A DNA stretch of 64,000 bases, from positions 1 through 64,000 of the forward strand of contig NZ_CP019301.1 of the NCBI RefSeq assembly GCF_001953955.1, written 5' to 3'. The translations under genes were made by a program, and so were the position numbers. The notes beneath the pieces were generated by a model. The model was not told where the DNA came from, did not search any database, and was given only the letters and a program-made list of their open reading frames with translations. The first letter of the stretch is position 1, and each line of letters starts with the position of its first letter. This DNA is from Prevotella intermedia ATCC 25611 = DSM 20706. GTDB lineage: Bacteria; Bacteroidota; Bacteroidia; Bacteroidales; Bacteroidaceae. Shown in pieces: positions 29,281-37,280 of this stretch.

Positions 29281-29571
29281 ACGCTTTAATATTTGTGGGC
29301 AAAATTACCCGAATTAAAGTGTTCCTCACTTACGCAGAAAACTGCTGACCAAAGCAACAGCCACACGAGCGAAAATAATTTGGTTACCTATTTCTTCTCC
29401 ATCGTTACCAACATCAAAACAAGGTAACACTCTGGTAACTGAACTTCTGCCTAAATCTGCATATTCCTGCCCTTTACAAATAGAGCAGTCTTATGCAAAT
29501 CATTTCGTTTCCATCTCATTATCAGTTAGTTTATGTCAACTTCGACATTTTTTCATTTTCATTGATTAGTT
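29281..29571. other. Right-end non-coding region of the element
   Basis: Contains GGTTACC, GGTAAC and GTTACC-type motifs (29382-29440) like those at the left end, so they may be integrase arm sites. The promoter for the integrase operon must also lie here. No gene supported. Confidence 0.4.
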
Positions 29572-29695
29572 ACATAACCACCTCGCTATCAATGCATTGC
29601 AAAACCTATTGTTTTACGTTCCAAAAGCGTAGGTTTTGCATGGTAAAAGTGCTGTTTTACGCTGCAAAACAGTCGCTTTTGTTTTTCGTGGACAC
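29572..29695 (+). repeat. Right half of interspersed repeat copy A
   Basis: Continues the repeat exactly where 10085 stops: ATAACCACCTCGCTATC onward, with the GCAAAACCTA and TAGGTTTTGC pair. The core is more diverged than other copies (for example AGTGCTGTTTTAC). Confidence 0.82.
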
Positions 29696-30026
29696 CCTGC
29701 TCGTATCTTTAATATGTTTCAACCATTCGCTGTTATAACAGTTACATTATTTGTAAATACACGTAGAAAACCGAAAAACGGATAGGCGATTGTCTTTTTT
29801 CCTTGTTTTATTTCTTCCTTTGCAATTTTTTTTGTAACTTTACAGCATAATAGTTCGCAGCCAACTCGGAGGAAGCGTGGGACGCTTTCTGTGGAAAGGT
29901 ATGCTGGCTCTGCATCGAAAGCACGAGTTTACTCCGATATAATACAACGGAACAATGCCACTATATACACGAAAAGACAATAAAAGACGATGGAGATTCA
30001 ATTTTAATAACCAAAAAATATAAATT
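29696..30026 (+). other. Leader region of the nuclease gene
   Basis: A perfect 12-bp palindrome CTGTTATAACAG lies at 29730-29741. A weak -7-like TAACTTTA is at 29835-29842, followed by a GAAGCGTGGGACGCTTTC hairpin and a long untranslated leader. No gene. Confidence 0.4.
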
Positions 30027-31094
30027 ATGAAGAAAATTTTGTTGACAATCCCTGCATTGCTGATAACTATTATCGCGCAGGCACAGACTGTACTTACTAT
30101 CGAAACGAAAAAAGAAGGAACCTACACCTATACCATTAATAGAGATGCAGACAGCATACGTGTCATAGAAGGCGTTGTTGTCAAGGTCTATCCAAAGAAT
30201 TCTACGGTGTCGGTCGACTACCCTATATCAAAGATTGCTCCCCTCCCTGTTAAAAACAATGCCAATAAGAATACCAAGGAAGACCTTGCTAAGAACAAAG
30301 AAGGATGGAGATTGGAGTTTCCACGCTTCTACCAAGGAAGTAATGTAACCTTTGAAAAGTCATATTATATAACCGACATGAAAGGAAACCCAGTTAACTT
30401 TTCCATTGAGTGGGACGGTACCAAGAGGGCCAACCGTTGGACTTGCTATCAGATGTATGAAAGCGTAGCCGAAAAGAAAGGGAAACGCAAAGATGCATTT
30501 AAGCCAGATACTGACATACCTGCAAAATACCGCTCTGAGCTGAAAGATTATGCCAGTTCGGGCCATTCGCGTGGACACCTATGCCCTTCCTATGACCGCC
30601 TATGTTCTGCTGTTGCCAATGAGCAGACTTTCTACCTTACTAATATGCAGCCACAGCTACAAGGTCATAATGGAGGAGTGTGGGCAGGACTGGAGCAACG
30701 CATTAAAGACGGGTGGTTCTATAAGAAAGGAACAAGCGAGAAGAAATGCGATACGCTTTACATTGTAAAAGCTGCGACTATAGATAAGAAGGCAGATATC
30801 ATTGGATATACAAAACAAAATGTGCCGAATGTAAACCATCTGATAATTCCAAAGTATTTCTATATGGCTTTGCTTTCGTACGACTGTGCAACCAACAAGT
30901 ATAGAGCTATGGGCATTTGGTCGCCACACGTAGCAACAAAGTCGGTTACCGAATACATCACTATCGATGAATTGGAAAAGCGTACCGGCATAGATTTTTT
31001 CTGTAACCTTCCAGATGATATTGAGACCCAAGTGGAAAGTACGCTTGACAGCGATTATTGGGAGGTCTCACCCACAAAGAAATCAAAAAAATAA
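30027..31094 (+). CDS. Secreted DNA/RNA non-specific endonuclease
   Basis: 355 residues with a signal peptide (cut after AQA). An N-terminal ~80-residue extension precedes the beta-beta-alpha-metal nuclease domain: SSGHSRGHLCPSYDR carries the catalytic His, FYLTNMQPQ the metal-binding Asn, with NGGVW following. It degrades DNA and RNA outside the cell, as in nucleic-acid scavenging or escape from neutrophil traps (family knowledge). A paralogue sits at 43808-44923. The gene stands alone and ends at a hairpin terminator. Confidence 0.9.
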   Translation: MKKILLTIPALLITIIAQAQTVLTIETKKEGTYTYTINRDADSIRVIEGVVVKVYPKNSTVSVDYPISKIAPLPVKNNANKNTKEDLAKNKEGWRLEFPRFYQGSNVTFEKSYYITDMKGNPVNFSIEWDGTKRANRWTCYQMYESVAEKKGKRKDAFKPDTDIPAKYRSELKDYASSGHSRGHLCPSYDRLCSAVANEQTFYLTNMQPQLQGHNGGVWAGLEQRIKDGWFYKKGTSEKKCDTLYIVKAATIDKKADIIGYTKQNVPNVNHLIIPKYFYMALLSYDCATNKYRAMGIWSPHVATKSVTEYITIDELEKRTGIDFFCNLPDDIETQVESTLDSDYWEVSPTKKSKK

Positions 31095-31115
31095 TGCCCG
31101 CTTTAGCTTAACAGA

Positions 31116-31152
31116 AAGCAGTACCAAACCACCGTGTTGGTACTGCTTTTTG
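31116..31152 (+). terminator. Intrinsic terminator after the nuclease gene
   Basis: Perfect 12-bp stem AAGCAGTACCAA / TTGGTACTGCTT followed by Ts. It resembles the terminator at 9875 in stem and loop. Confidence 0.85.
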
Positions 31153-31156
31153 CTTT

Positions 31157-31420
31157 ACAACCAAAGCATTGAAACAATAGAAAACCAAAAACAACCACTT
31201 GTCTTTTGAACGAAAAAAGGGCAATAAGGGTGTAAACATTTTTCACAAGATAAACTATCACATAACCACCTAACTATCAGCGCATTGCAAAACCTATTGT
31301 TTTGCAATGCAAAAGCGTAGGTTTTGCACGGTAAAAGCGGCTGTTTTGCGATGCAAAACAGCCGCTTTCGCAATGCCAAATCGAAATTATCGTTTTTCGG
31401 CGAAATAATCTTTACAAAAT
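31157..31420 (+). repeat. Interspersed repeat copy B (extended form)
   Basis: Core unit from 31230 (GTGTAAACATTTTTCAC) to TCTTTACAAAA at 31420. The modules run in the order GCAAAACCTA, TAGGTTTTGC, AAGCGGCTGTTTTGC, GCAAAACAGCCGCTT, i.e. two separate hairpins. The preceding 73 bases are shared only with copy A. Confidence 0.88.
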
Positions 31421-31547
31421 GAGGGCGGTTTTTTGTTAAACCACTCCTATGTACAATACCAACAATGCGAACAAATTACAGGGCAGAATTTATTCTGTTC
31501 CTCATATTTGCATCGGCTTTCTATGAACCTATATGCGAGGTATGCAG

Positions 31548-32276
31548 TTAGTTGTTCAGCTTCATTCGCCTCCAAATCCAGTTCGGAATACGTCGCCACA
31601 CAGCTGTGAAGATTCGCCAGCGACCATCGATTACACTGACGTGCCGCTTCTTTTCTATGGCTTTCATAATGCTTTTTGCCACATCCTCGGTCTTCATCAG
31701 CATAGGGAAGTGAGAGGATTCGGACAGTAACGGAGTATCTACGAAACCAGGGCGAATGTCCGTGAAGCGTATGTTATAACGATGATTATTAGCCAACTGC
31801 TCCAAGGCTTGCAGATAAGTGTTCTGCATAGCTTTCGTGGCACTGTAGGCAGGAATGGCTCCCAAGCCTTTTGTGCCTGCCACGGAAGTGATGCAGACAA
31901 TGTGTCCGCCACCGTGTGTGGCAAAATAGCGATAGGCTTCGCCCACCATACGTACAAAACCAAGACCATTGGTTTGCATTGTCTTCATTTCTTTTTCGGG
32001 TTCTAAAGTCGGATTTTTCCACCCGATTCCTGCTGAATGGAAATAGAGGTTCAGCCCTCCCATCTGCTCTATGAGCTGGTAAAGAGCCCCGTCTGCCTTC
32101 TCGTTGGTTACATCAATCTGCGCTGTGAATACGCGTTCTGGCGCACAGTTCTTCAAGTCTTCCAACTTCTCCGTGCGGCGTGCTGCCACGCCAACTGTCC
32201 ACCCTTGCATGATGAGGAGCCTTGCCACCTCATGCCCGATGCCGCTGCTGGCACCTATTACAATAGCTCTTTTCAT
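31548..32276 (-). CDS. Short-chain dehydrogenase/reductase
   Basis: 242-residue NAD(P)-dependent oxidoreductase. The Rossmann glycine motif GASSGIG is at residues 8-14, the catalytic Ser in CITSVAG near 130, and the Tyr-Lys pair in YSATK near 145. The basic Arg in AARRTEK near residue 34 suggests NADP use. The C-terminus is basic and aromatic (WRRIPNWIWRRMKLNN), which may hold it at the membrane. Substrate unknown. It is a single gene with its own promoter. Confidence 0.87.
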   Translation of the reverse strand: MKRAIVIGASSGIGHEVARLLIMQGWTVGVAARRTEKLEDLKNCAPERVFTAQIDVTNEKADGALYQLIEQMGGLNLYFHSAGIGWKNPTLEPEKEMKTMQTNGLGFVRMVGEAYRYFATHGGGHIVCITSVAGTKGLGAIPAYSATKAMQNTYLQALEQLANNHRYNIRFTDIRPGFVDTPLLSESSHFPMLMKTEDVAKSIMKAIEKKRHVSVIDGRWRIFTAVWRRIPNWIWRRMKLNN

Positions 32277-32335
32277 AGTTCAAAAATTGATTTGTTACCT
32301 GTTTGTTAGCTTTCAGTCTGTAAGTTGTTGTTTTA

Positions 32336-32366
32336 CAAAGATAAGAAAAAAGTATCAAACAGCCAA
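32336..32366 (-). promoter_or_regulatory. Promoter of the dehydrogenase gene
   Basis: On the minus strand TATCTTTG (32336-32343) is the -7 element, with a TTG-containing -33 element about 20 bases upstream (near 32364). It lies 60 bases before the start codon. Confidence 0.55.
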
Positions 32367-32391
32367 AAAATCGCCCATCTTTCGTTCATCA

Positions 32392-32433
32392 AAAAGGGGC
32401 TGAAACCAGCAAAATGTGGTTTCAGCCCCTTTT
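32392..32433. terminator. Hairpin terminator downstream of the DUF3127 gene
   Basis: Perfect 17-bp stem AAAAGGGGCTGAAACCA with an 8-base loop, A-run on one side and T-run on the other. It ends minus-strand transcription from the DUF3127 gene just before the dehydrogenase promoter. Confidence 0.85.
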
Positions 32434-32477
32434 GTTTGTTTATTGAAAGGCGTAACTGACGCTGCCTTTACCGAGTT

Positions 32478-32867
32478 TTAGAACGGTAGGTCGTCGGCTG
32501 CGCTGTCTGATGCAGCGGGTGGGAATGGTTCCTGACTTCCGCCTGCTGGTGCTTGTGGCGCAGCAGCGGGTGGCACACTGGCAGCCTGTGCAGCTGCGGC
32601 ATCAACTCTCTGAATGTTCCACGCACGTATGTTGTTGAACCATCTGCCGTTGTATTCGTGGGCATCGATGTCGAAACTTACGATGATTTCTTCGCCAGCC
32701 TTGATGGCAAACTGGTCGATACGGTCGGCACCAAAGATGTTGAAGACCATTTTTCTTGGATATTGGTCGTGTGTTTCGATTACATACTCTTGTGATTTCC
32801 ACGGACCACGTGCCGATGTTCCTTCGCGTGGCTCTAATACTGCAATGACTCTTCCTTGTAATTCCAT
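32478..32867 (-). CDS. DUF3127 protein with SSB-like acidic tail
   Basis: 129 residues. The N-terminal ~90 residues (MELQGRVIAVLEPREG, YVIETHDQYPRKMVF) match DUF3127, an OB-fold-like family in Bacteroidetes. A flexible Ala/Pro/Gln-rich linker follows, and the protein ends in SAADDLPF, identical in type to the DDIPF tip by which single-stranded-DNA-binding protein recruits partner proteins. I infer a DNA-binding role with SSB-type partner recruitment; it is not the canonical ssb gene. Confidence 0.78.
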   Translation of the reverse strand: MELQGRVIAVLEPREGTSARGPWKSQEYVIETHDQYPRKMVFNIFGADRIDQFAIKAGEEIIVSFDIDAHEYNGRWFNNIRAWNIQRVDAAAAQAASVPPAAAPQAPAGGSQEPFPPAASDSAADDLPF

Positions 32868-33028
32868 GTTATATTTTGCGGTGTTATTAATAAATTTGTT
32901 TCTTTAAATACCTTGCATTAGCAAGCTGTGGCTGGGTGTTTGAGCGCAGGCACTCGTACCACTCGCTGGCATTACTTTGGCGAAATTACTAAAATAGTTC
33001 TAAAAACAAAAACTTTTACCTGTAAATT

Positions 33029-33059
33029 TTGTTTTTCACACGACTTTTTCGTATTTTTG
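33029..33059 (+). promoter_or_regulatory. Promoter of the dnaN operon
   Basis: TTG -33 element at 33029-33031 and TATTTTTG -7 element at 33052-33059, spaced by 20 bases, about 90 bases before dnaN. Confidence 0.6.
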
Positions 33060-33151
33060 TACGATGAAGAAGAATATTTCGGTTTTGAGCCTATGGGCTT
33101 ATCGGAACATCTTGCATAAAATGAGTTATAACTAAAAATATATAGGAACTA

Positions 33152-34276
33152 ATGAGATTTACTATTTCAAGCACTGCCTTGAGCAGTAGATTGCTGTCGC
33201 TTTCACGTGTTATCAACAGCAAAAATTCTTTGCCAATACTAAATTGTTTCATATTTGACGCGCAAAATGGTCAGCTCGCAATCACTGCTTCGGATAGCGA
33301 GAACGTTGTACGTATGTCGATGAATCTTGACGCACTCGAGGGCGAGGGCAAATTTGCAGTAAACAACCACAATATTCTCGATGCCGTAAAGGAACTTCCC
33401 GAGCAGCCACTCACAGTAGATGTGAATATGGACGAACACACCATTTACATCAGCTATCAGAATGGTTCATACAATTTCCCTATCTTGGAGGCAGACGAGT
33501 TTCCTATTCCACAACCCATTTCTGCTGACGCAACAAACATTACGCTGAGTGCAGAAGTGTTGGTAGAAAACATTACACGCTCGCTTTTCGCTACTGCGCA
33601 AGACGAGCTTCACCCTGTGATGAACGGCGTTTACTTCGACCTCACGGCTGACAGTCTGGCTGTTGTGGCTACCGACGGACACAAGTTGGTGCGCAACCGT
33701 GTGTTCTCTGTGAAGAGCGATGTTCCCGCAGCTTTCATCTTGCCAAAGAAACCTGCAGCATTGCTGAAGGGCTTCATAGCAAAAGACGGTGGCGACGTGG
33801 TGGTTCGCTTCGACGCTCGTTCGGCTGAATTTTCGTTCGGAGAGGGCATTTTGATTTGCCGACTCATTGATGGAAAGTATCCGAACTACAACAGCGTGAT
33901 TCCAGAAAACAACCCTTACCAAATCACCATCGACCGCAAGTCGCTCATTGGTGCTATTCGCCGTGTGCTGCCATTCGCAAGCGATTCTTCACAGCTCATT
34001 CGCTTCCACATTGCAAACGGACAGTTAGACCTCAGCGCAGAAGACATCGACTTCGCAACAAGCGCAAAGGAAAGTATGACTTGCACGTACGAAGGCAACC
34101 CAATGAACATTGGCTTCAAGGGCAGCAGCATCTTGGAAATACTGGGCAACCTGCAAAGCGACGAAGTAAATATACAGCTGGCAGACCCATCACGTGCAGG
34201 GCTCGTTGTTCCTGCAGAGCAGCCAGAAGGCGAAAACGTGCTTATGCTCGTTATGCCTGTATTGCTCAACGATTAA
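33152..34276 (+). CDS. dnaN: DNA polymerase III beta subunit (sliding clamp)
   Basis: 374 residues, normal clamp length, with three repeated domains. Recognised by LSLSRVINSKNSLPIL (domain 1), NGVYFDLTADSLAVVATDGHKL (split between domains 1 and 2 by motif), GKYPNYNSVIPENNPY, and the C-terminal LVMPVLLND, whose end forms the partner-binding pocket. It tethers the replicative polymerase to DNA. First gene of a replication/repair and CoA operon; a hairpin separates it from the exonuclease gene. Confidence 0.95.
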   Translation: MRFTISSTALSSRLLSLSRVINSKNSLPILNCFIFDAQNGQLAITASDSENVVRMSMNLDALEGEGKFAVNNHNILDAVKELPEQPLTVDVNMDEHTIYISYQNGSYNFPILEADEFPIPQPISADATNITLSAEVLVENITRSLFATAQDELHPVMNGVYFDLTADSLAVVATDGHKLVRNRVFSVKSDVPAAFILPKKPAALLKGFIAKDGGDVVVRFDARSAEFSFGEGILICRLIDGKYPNYNSVIPENNPYQITIDRKSLIGAIRRVLPFASDSSQLIRFHIANGQLDLSAEDIDFATSAKESMTCTYEGNPMNIGFKGSSILEILGNLQSDEVNIQLADPSRAGLVVPAEQPEGENVLMLVMPVLLND

Positions 34277-34291
34277 TAAGATATAATTAAA

Positions 34292-34328
34292 TGTGTGGGC
34301 AGATTTTCAACAGAAGTCTGCCCACACA
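34292..34328 (+). terminator. Hairpin between dnaN and the exonuclease gene
   Basis: Perfect 12-bp stem TGTGTGGGCAGA / TCTGCCCACACA. There is no T-run, so it may attenuate rather than stop transcription. The ATG at 34291 is at the base of this stem, which argues for the later start of the next gene. Confidence 0.65.
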
Positions 34329-34347
34329 CATTATAAATAATAGCAGA

Positions 34348-35202
34348 ATGTTACTGAACTTAACAAAACCCTTGATAGTTTTCGATTTGGAAACGACAGG
34401 GCTCGACCTTGTAAAAGACCGCATCATACAATTATCGTATATAAAGGTATTCCCCGATGGGAAAGAAGAAAGAGAAAACCTTTTCATCAACCCTGAGAAA
34501 GAAATTCCGCAAGAAGTAGAAGAACTTACAGGCATCACCAACGACGACGTGGCTGCCGCACCAACGTTCAAAGAAAAGGCAGCCGAACTGGCAAACAAGT
34601 TCACGGGCTGCGACTTTGCAGGTTTCAATTCCAACCGTTTCGACATTCCGTTGTTGGCAGAAGAATTTCTGCGGGCAGGCGTAGACTTCGATTTCTCGAA
34701 GTGCCGACTCATCGATGCACAAAACATTTACCACAAAATGGAACGCCGCAACCTTGCCGCTGCCTACGAATTTTACTGTGGCAGAAAGATGGAAGACGAC
34801 TTCACAGCCCACAAAGCCGACGAAGACACCGAAGCAACGTGGCGTGTACTGCAAGGACAGATTAAGATGTATTCTGCTGAAAACCAAGACGAACCAGAAC
34901 GCATACTGAACAACGACATGGGCGAACTGGCAGAGTTCTCGCGTATGAACGACAATGTAGACTTTGCAGGGCGTATCGTTTGGAAAGATGTTACCGACAA
35001 AGACGGCAACACCTTGCTCGACGAACACGGACAGCCACGTCGCCACGAAGTGTTCAACTTCGGCAAATACCGTGGTTGGGACGTGGCAGAAGTGCTGCGC
35101 AGAGACCCTGGTTTCTACAGTTGGATATTGGCAAACGACTTCACCTACAACACCAAACAAGTGCTTACACGCATTCGCCTTCGCGAATTTAACAATCGAT
35201 AG
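34348..35202 (+). CDS. DnaQ-type 3'-5' exonuclease with C-terminal DUF3820-like domain
   Basis: 284 residues from the ATG at 34348 (MLLNLTKPLIVFDLETTGLD). I chose it over 34291, which lies in a hairpin. The exonuclease motifs are VFDLETTG (Asp-Glu), FAGFNSNRFDIPLL, and the HKADEDTEATW His-Asp. A C-terminal domain (GKYRGWDVAEVL onward, to FYSWILANDF) resembles DUF3820. It probably acts in proofreading or DNA repair. It ends 2 bases before coaBC. Confidence 0.88.
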   Translation: MLLNLTKPLIVFDLETTGLDLVKDRIIQLSYIKVFPDGKEERENLFINPEKEIPQEVEELTGITNDDVAAAPTFKEKAAELANKFTGCDFAGFNSNRFDIPLLAEEFLRAGVDFDFSKCRLIDAQNIYHKMERRNLAAAYEFYCGRKMEDDFTAHKADEDTEATWRVLQGQIKMYSAENQDEPERILNNDMGELAEFSRMNDNVDFAGRIVWKDVTDKDGNTLLDEHGQPRRHEVFNFGKYRGWDVAEVLRRDPGFYSWILANDFTYNTKQVLTRIRLREFNNR

Positions 35203-35204
35203 CT

Positions 35205-36407
35205 ATGCTCAAAGGAAAGAAAATCGTTCTCGGCATCACAGGTTCTATTGCCGCATATAAAAGTTGTCTTATCATTCGTCAACTCGTAAGGCAGGGTGCA
35301 GAAGTTCAAGTGGTCATAACGCCCAGTGGAAAAGAGTTCATCACCCCTATCACACTGTCGGCACTGACACAGAAACCAGTCATCAGCGATTTCTTTTCTC
35401 AACGCGACGGCACGTGGCACTCGCACGTAGACCTCGGCTTATGGGCTGATGCTATGCTCATTGCGCCCTGCACAGCCGCAACATTGGGCAAGATGTGCCA
35501 CGGAATAGCCGACAATATGCTCGTTACGACCTACCTTTCCATGAAGGCTCCTGTGTTCATCGCCCCCGCAATGGACCTCGATATGTACAAACATACCTCT
35601 ACGCAAGAGAACATCGACACGCTGAAACGCAGAGGAAACCACATTATAGAAGCAGGTAGTGGTTTCTTGGCAAGCGGCTTGGAAGGCAAGGGACGCATGG
35701 AAGAACCCGAAGCCATTGTGGCTTTTTTAGACCAATACTTCGACAACAACACCGTTGCCACACAAGATTTGGAGGGAAAAAACGTGCTGATAACAGCAGG
35801 GCCTACATACGAAAAGATAGACCCTGTACGTTTTATAGGTAACTACTCGTCGGGAAAGATGGGCTTTGCCCTTGCCGAAGAGTGTTTCAAGCGTGGTGCC
35901 AACGTTACACTCGTGGCTGGACCTGTACACATAGCGTGCTCGGAAGGCATCAACCGCATCGATGTAGAAAGCTGCGAGCAGATGTACGAAGCCTGTCAGC
36001 AAGCCTTTCCTGCTGCCACCGTCGCCATATTGTGCGCTGCCGTGGCTGATTTCAAGCCTCTGAGCTTCTCCGATACGAAGATTAAGCGAGAAAAGGACAA
36101 CCTGCACATCGACCTGCAGCCCACTCACGACATTGCAGCCGCTTTGGGACAACAGAAGACAAGCCAACAACGCATCGTCGCTTTCGCATTGGAAACAAAC
36201 AACGAGGAAACAAATGCTTCGGCAAAGTTGGTGAAAAAGAATGCCGATTTTATCGTGCTGAACTCCACACGCAATGCCGGCACGACCTTCCAGACGGACG
36301 ACAACCAAATAACTATTATTTCAAAAGGAGGAAAGAAAGAATATGAAAAGAAGCGTAAACACTTGGTGGCTCGCGACATTATTGACGAGCTGGTTTCTAT
36401 TCTTTAA
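35205..36407 (+). CDS. coaBC: Bifunctional phosphopantothenoylcysteine decarboxylase/synthase
   Basis: 400 residues. Catalyses two steps of coenzyme A synthesis. The CoaC half (residues 1-~190) has the flavin-binding GITGSIAAYK, the catalytic His in WHSHVDL, and the substrate motif PAMDLDMY. The substrate flap reads LASGLEGKGRM, with Ser where the E. coli enzyme has its active-site Cys. The CoaB half has ITAGPTYEKIDPVRFI and AAVADFKP and the Lys-containing KIKREKD. Its 3' end overlaps the next gene by 65 bases. Confidence 0.94.
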   Translation: MLKGKKIVLGITGSIAAYKSCLIIRQLVRQGAEVQVVITPSGKEFITPITLSALTQKPVISDFFSQRDGTWHSHVDLGLWADAMLIAPCTAATLGKMCHGIADNMLVTTYLSMKAPVFIAPAMDLDMYKHTSTQENIDTLKRRGNHIIEAGSGFLASGLEGKGRMEEPEAIVAFLDQYFDNNTVATQDLEGKNVLITAGPTYEKIDPVRFIGNYSSGKMGFALAEECFKRGANVTLVAGPVHIACSEGINRIDVESCEQMYEACQQAFPAATVAILCAAVADFKPLSFSDTKIKREKDNLHIDLQPTHDIAAALGQQKTSQQRIVAFALETNNEETNASAKLVKKNADFIVLNSTRNAGTTFQTDDNQITIISKGGKKEYEKKRKHLVARDIIDELVSIL

Positions 36408-37269
36408 CAACCACGCCACAGCGCAGGAGTTGCAAGCAAAGATAACCATCAACCACAACCAGATACAGGGTACCGACAAGTCGGTGTTCGAGAACTTGCA
36501 GCAAACCCTCGAACAGTTTGTGAACGAACGACAGTGGACTAACCTCAAGTTCCAAAAGAACGAACGCATTGTTTGCAACTTCAACATCACCGTTACAAAA
36601 TACGACCAAAGCAGCAACGCCTTCACCTGTACGGCACTCATACAGGCGAACCGACCTATTTACAACTCGGCATACACCTCTACATTGTTCAACATTAAGG
36701 ACGGCGACTTCAACTTCGAGTTTGCACAGTTCGACCAAATAGAATTCAACGAAGAGAACATCGACAACCAACTCACTGCCCTCTTCGGCTACTACGCTTA
36801 CCTCATCATCGGCTTAAACCTCGATTCGTTTGCGCCTATGGGCGGCGAAGACATTCTGCAACGCTGCATGAACCTTACCAACAACGCACAGAACCTTAGC
36901 TTTACAGGTTGGAAAGCATTTGAAAACTCGAAAAACCGCTTCGCCATCATCAACGATTACCTCGACGGAGGTATGAAACCCTTCCGCCAATTGCAATACG
37001 ACTACTACCGAACGGGCTTGGACGAAATGGCAAACAGTCCCGAACGAGGCAGAACAAACATAACAACGGCGTTGCAAAACGACTTGAAAAAGGCACACGA
37101 AGACAAGCCTATGAGTATGTTGCCACAGATTTGGACAGACTATAAGAAGGACGAGCTTGCCAATATATACTACAAAAAGGGCACGCAAAAGGAAAAAGAG
37201 GCTGTCTACGAAATTCTTTTCGGCATCAATGCAAGCCAAAACGCATCGTGGGACAAGATTAAACAATAA
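36343..37269 (+). CDS. DUF4835 secreted/periplasmic protein
   Basis: 308 residues with a signal peptide (cut after ATAQ). The body is the DUF4835 pattern (LQAKITINHNQIQGTD, then QFDQIEFNEENIDNQL, AYLIIGLNLDSFAPMGG). Function unknown; the gene is regularly placed between coaBC and recN in Bacteroidetes. The start lies inside coaBC in another frame, a 65-base overlap; the signal peptide supports this start. Confidence 0.85.
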   Translation: MKRSVNTWWLATLLTSWFLFFNNHATAQELQAKITINHNQIQGTDKSVFENLQQTLEQFVNERQWTNLKFQKNERIVCNFNITVTKYDQSSNAFTCTALIQANRPIYNSAYTSTLFNIKDGDFNFEFAQFDQIEFNEENIDNQLTALFGYYAYLIIGLNLDSFAPMGGEDILQRCMNLTNNAQNLSFTGWKAFENSKNRFAIINDYLDGGMKPFRQLQYDYYRTGLDEMANSPERGRTNITTALQNDLKKAHEDKPMSMLPQIWTDYKKDELANIYYKKGTQKEKEAVYEILFGINASQNASWDKIKQ

Positions 37270-37280
37270 GACAAACAGCT

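Larger units (their letters stand above)
10086..29573. mobile_element. Integrated mobilizable element, about 19.5 kb, with transport cargo
   Basis: The boundaries come from repeat copy A, which is cut between 10085 and 29574; an AC dinucleotide is present at both junctions. Content from left to right: relaxase, MobC, candidate oriT, DUF3408, primase, VapE-like gene (broken by IS982), two excisionase-like genes, a TetR/ABC/RND cargo block, a small gene, and two tyrosine recombinases at the right end. This is the NBU-like plan of Bacteroides mobilizable elements; no conjugation (tra) genes are present, so it would need a helper. The two flanking core genes, dipeptidase and secreted nuclease, are chromosomal in character. 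Confidence 0.82.

Noticed and set aside
30027..31094. Secreted nuclease as cargo of the mobile element
   Set aside because: It lies outside the right boundary fixed by the split repeat, and its paralogue is elsewhere on the chromosome.
32928..33119. 63-residue + strand frame before dnaN
   Set aside because: It covers the dnaN promoter elements and has no coding character.
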